From: Sedimenticola sp.
Lineage (GTDB): Bacteria; Pseudomonadota; Gammaproteobacteria; Chromatiales; Chromatiaceae
Direction: 5' to 3'
Length of the DNA: 7,821 bases
Assembly: GCA_026197195.1 (NCBI GenBank)
Contig: JAPHUG010000248.1
Span: 1 to 7,821 of the forward strand
The position numbers and the translations under genes are program-made. Shown one piece after another: positions 7,450-7,821 of this stretch; position 1 is the stretch's first letter, and each line of letters begins with the position of its first letter. The notes below the pieces were generated by a model. The model saw nothing but the letters and a program-made list of their open reading frames with translations, ran no database searches and had not been told where the DNA came from.

Positions 7450-7458
7450 TCACCTCCT
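7450..7458 (-). promoter_or_regulatory. Perfect Shine-Dalgarno sequence upstream of map
   Basis: On the - strand this reads AGGAGGTGA, a nine-base match to the complement of the 16S rRNA 3' end. Its AGGAGG lies 5 bases before an in-frame TTG at 7447 and only 2 bases before an in-frame ATG at 7450. It is 50 bases upstream of the homology-supported start at 7402, which has only a weak GGA spaced 6 bases away. It either marks an extended Map start or acts as a standby ribosome site. Confidence 0.6.
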
Positions 7459-7462
7459 GTTA

Positions 7463-7474
7463 ATAGACGTCTAT
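7463..7474. repeat. 12-bp perfect palindrome ATAGACGTCTAT upstream of map
   Basis: ATAGACGTCTAT is an exact 12-base inverted repeat without spacer. It lies just downstream of the best map -10 candidate (7480-7485) and would cover the predicted transcription start, a position typical of an operator for a dimeric repressor. I do not recognise it as the site of a known regulator. Confidence 0.4.
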
Positions 7475-7479
7475 GTCCC

Positions 7480-7508
7480 ATTGTAAAGGTTAATTTGAAG
7501 ACAATCAC
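7480..7508 (-). promoter_or_regulatory. Candidate sigma-70 promoter for map-glnD
   Basis: On the - strand, GTGATT (7508-7503) and TACAAT (7485-7480) are separated by 17 bases. The -10 matches the consensus in five of six positions, the -35 in only about three. Transcription would start near 7473. No better pair was found upstream of map, but the weak -35 keeps this tentative. Confidence 0.4.
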
Positions 7509-7580
7509 CTCTATAGCGGGTGGGGTTGAAGCAAGTTGCCGGCTAGAGGGATTCGATAGTAGCATTTTCTTGTGGCCCGT

Positions 7581-7609
7581 TTGTCCTGCCCTTCATTCTG
7601 TGGTATAAA
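7581..7609 (+). promoter_or_regulatory. Extended -10 sigma-70 promoter for rpsB
   Basis: A -35 element TTGTCC (7581-7586) and a -10 TATAAA (7604-7609) are separated by 17 bases, with a TG at 7601-7602 forming an extended -10 (TGGTATAAA). Transcription should start near 7615-7617. The bases after the -10, CGCGCCC at 7611-7617, form a GC-rich discriminator like those of stringently controlled stable-RNA and ribosomal-protein promoters, so repression by ppGpp/DksA is likely by inference. Confidence 0.8.
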
Positions 7610-7614
7610 ACGCG

Positions 7615-7764
7615 CCCGGATCGCAGTGAGTCGATCTGGGATGGCGGGCCTATGGCCTGTCAAACTACTTCACACACGTACCGACACAGCTGTCGGGGTG
7701 CCTGGGAAACCGGGTCGCCAGCTGGGGTACGTGGAGGACTAACCCGTACAATTCGGAGCTTTAA
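7615..7764 (+). promoter_or_regulatory. Structured 5' leader of rpsB, likely S2 autoregulatory element (t44-type)
   Basis: The roughly 150-base leader between promoter and rpsB folds by eye into three successive elements. P1 pairs 7615-7623 with 7632-7640 (9 bp, one G.U). P2 pairs 7642-7650 with 7654-7662 (9 bp, two G.U, 3-base loop). P3 is closed by 8 perfect pairs, 7675-7682 (CACGTACC) with 7726-7733 (GGTACGTG), and encloses CCTGG-GAAA-CCGGG at 7701-7714, a stem capped by a GNRA tetraloop, and a small GACA-CAGC-TGTC hairpin at 7683-7694. In enteric bacteria the rpsB leader is the target of translational feedback by protein S2 and overlaps the RNA catalogued as t44/tff; assignment here is by position and structure, not alignment. 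The real ribosome binding site is GGAG at 7755-7758, 6 bases before the ATG. A second GGAGG at 7733-7737 lies beside P3. Confidence 0.7.
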
Positions 7765-7821
7765 ATGAGCAATATATCAATGCGTCAGATGCTTGAGGCT
7801 GGCGTGCACTTTGGTCACCAG
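7765..7821 (+). CDS. rpsB: 30S ribosomal protein S2, N-terminal 19 residues (3' truncated by window)
   Basis: The visible MSNISMRQMLEAGVHFGHQ is the characteristic S2 N-terminus (compare E. coli MATVSMRDMLKAGVHFGHQ). S2 is a late-assembling protein of the small ribosomal subunit. The ATG has GGAG 6 bases upstream. Divergence from map is the common gammaproteobacterial arrangement; tsf (elongation factor Ts) normally follows rpsB and is expected just beyond the window. Expression is probably controlled by the structured leader and the GC-rich promoter described above. Confidence 0.96.
   Translation, partial: MSNISMRQMLEAGVHFGHQ

Noticed and set aside
7088..7486. 132-codon frame on the + strand opposite map
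   Set aside because: It is the complement of the conserved Map coding sequence and its product resembles no known protein.
7284..7565. 93-codon frame on the - strand spanning the map start and upstream region
   Set aside because: It runs in a different frame from map, overlaps the promoter, palindrome and Map N-terminus, and has no ribosome site of its own.
1..7821. Hidden defence system, mobile element or CRISPR array
   Set aside because: Every long frame is a housekeeping gene, no direct repeat array, transposase, integrase, terminal inverted repeats or tRNA was seen, and gene composition is uniform.

Overview
The window is an ordinary chromosomal housekeeping segment of a gammaproteobacterium with intermediate GC content. 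The placement rests on the divergent map / rpsB arrangement, glnD directly downstream of map, the E. coli-like GlnD and Map proteins, and a structured rpsB leader. A more precise placement (for example among sulfur-oxidising Chromatiales-type lineages) is only a guess. No mobile element, CRISPR array, tRNA, rRNA or phage gene was seen, and I found no credible new multi-gene system. The most interesting material is regulatory and lies between map and rpsB.

Layout, left to right. (1) Bases 1-349 hold the C-terminal third or so of lysA (+), followed by a hairpin that best fits a lysA terminator. (2) uppP (-, 414-1214) encodes undecaprenyl-diphosphatase. (3) Bases 1215-1578 are a 364-base divergent gap with no convincing gene. 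(4) galU (+, 1579-2460, TTG start) and manC (+, 2533-3939) form a probable two-gene nucleotide-sugar unit. (5) glnD (-, 3956-6595) converges on manC with a 16-base gap. (6) map (-, 6614-7402) lies just upstream of glnD. (7) The map/rpsB divergent region carries a strong extended -10 promoter with a GC-rich discriminator and a long folded leader ahead of rpsB (+, starts 7765, cut by the window end).

Functionally, lysA supplies lysine (and consumes meso-DAP), uppP recycles the undecaprenyl lipid carrier for peptidoglycan and surface polysaccharides, and galU plus manC make UDP-glucose and GDP-mannose for surface glycans. GlnD is the nitrogen sensor that modifies PII proteins. Map removes the initiator methionine, and RpsB is ribosomal protein S2. 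The left half is therefore cell-envelope precursor supply, and the right half is translation and nitrogen control.
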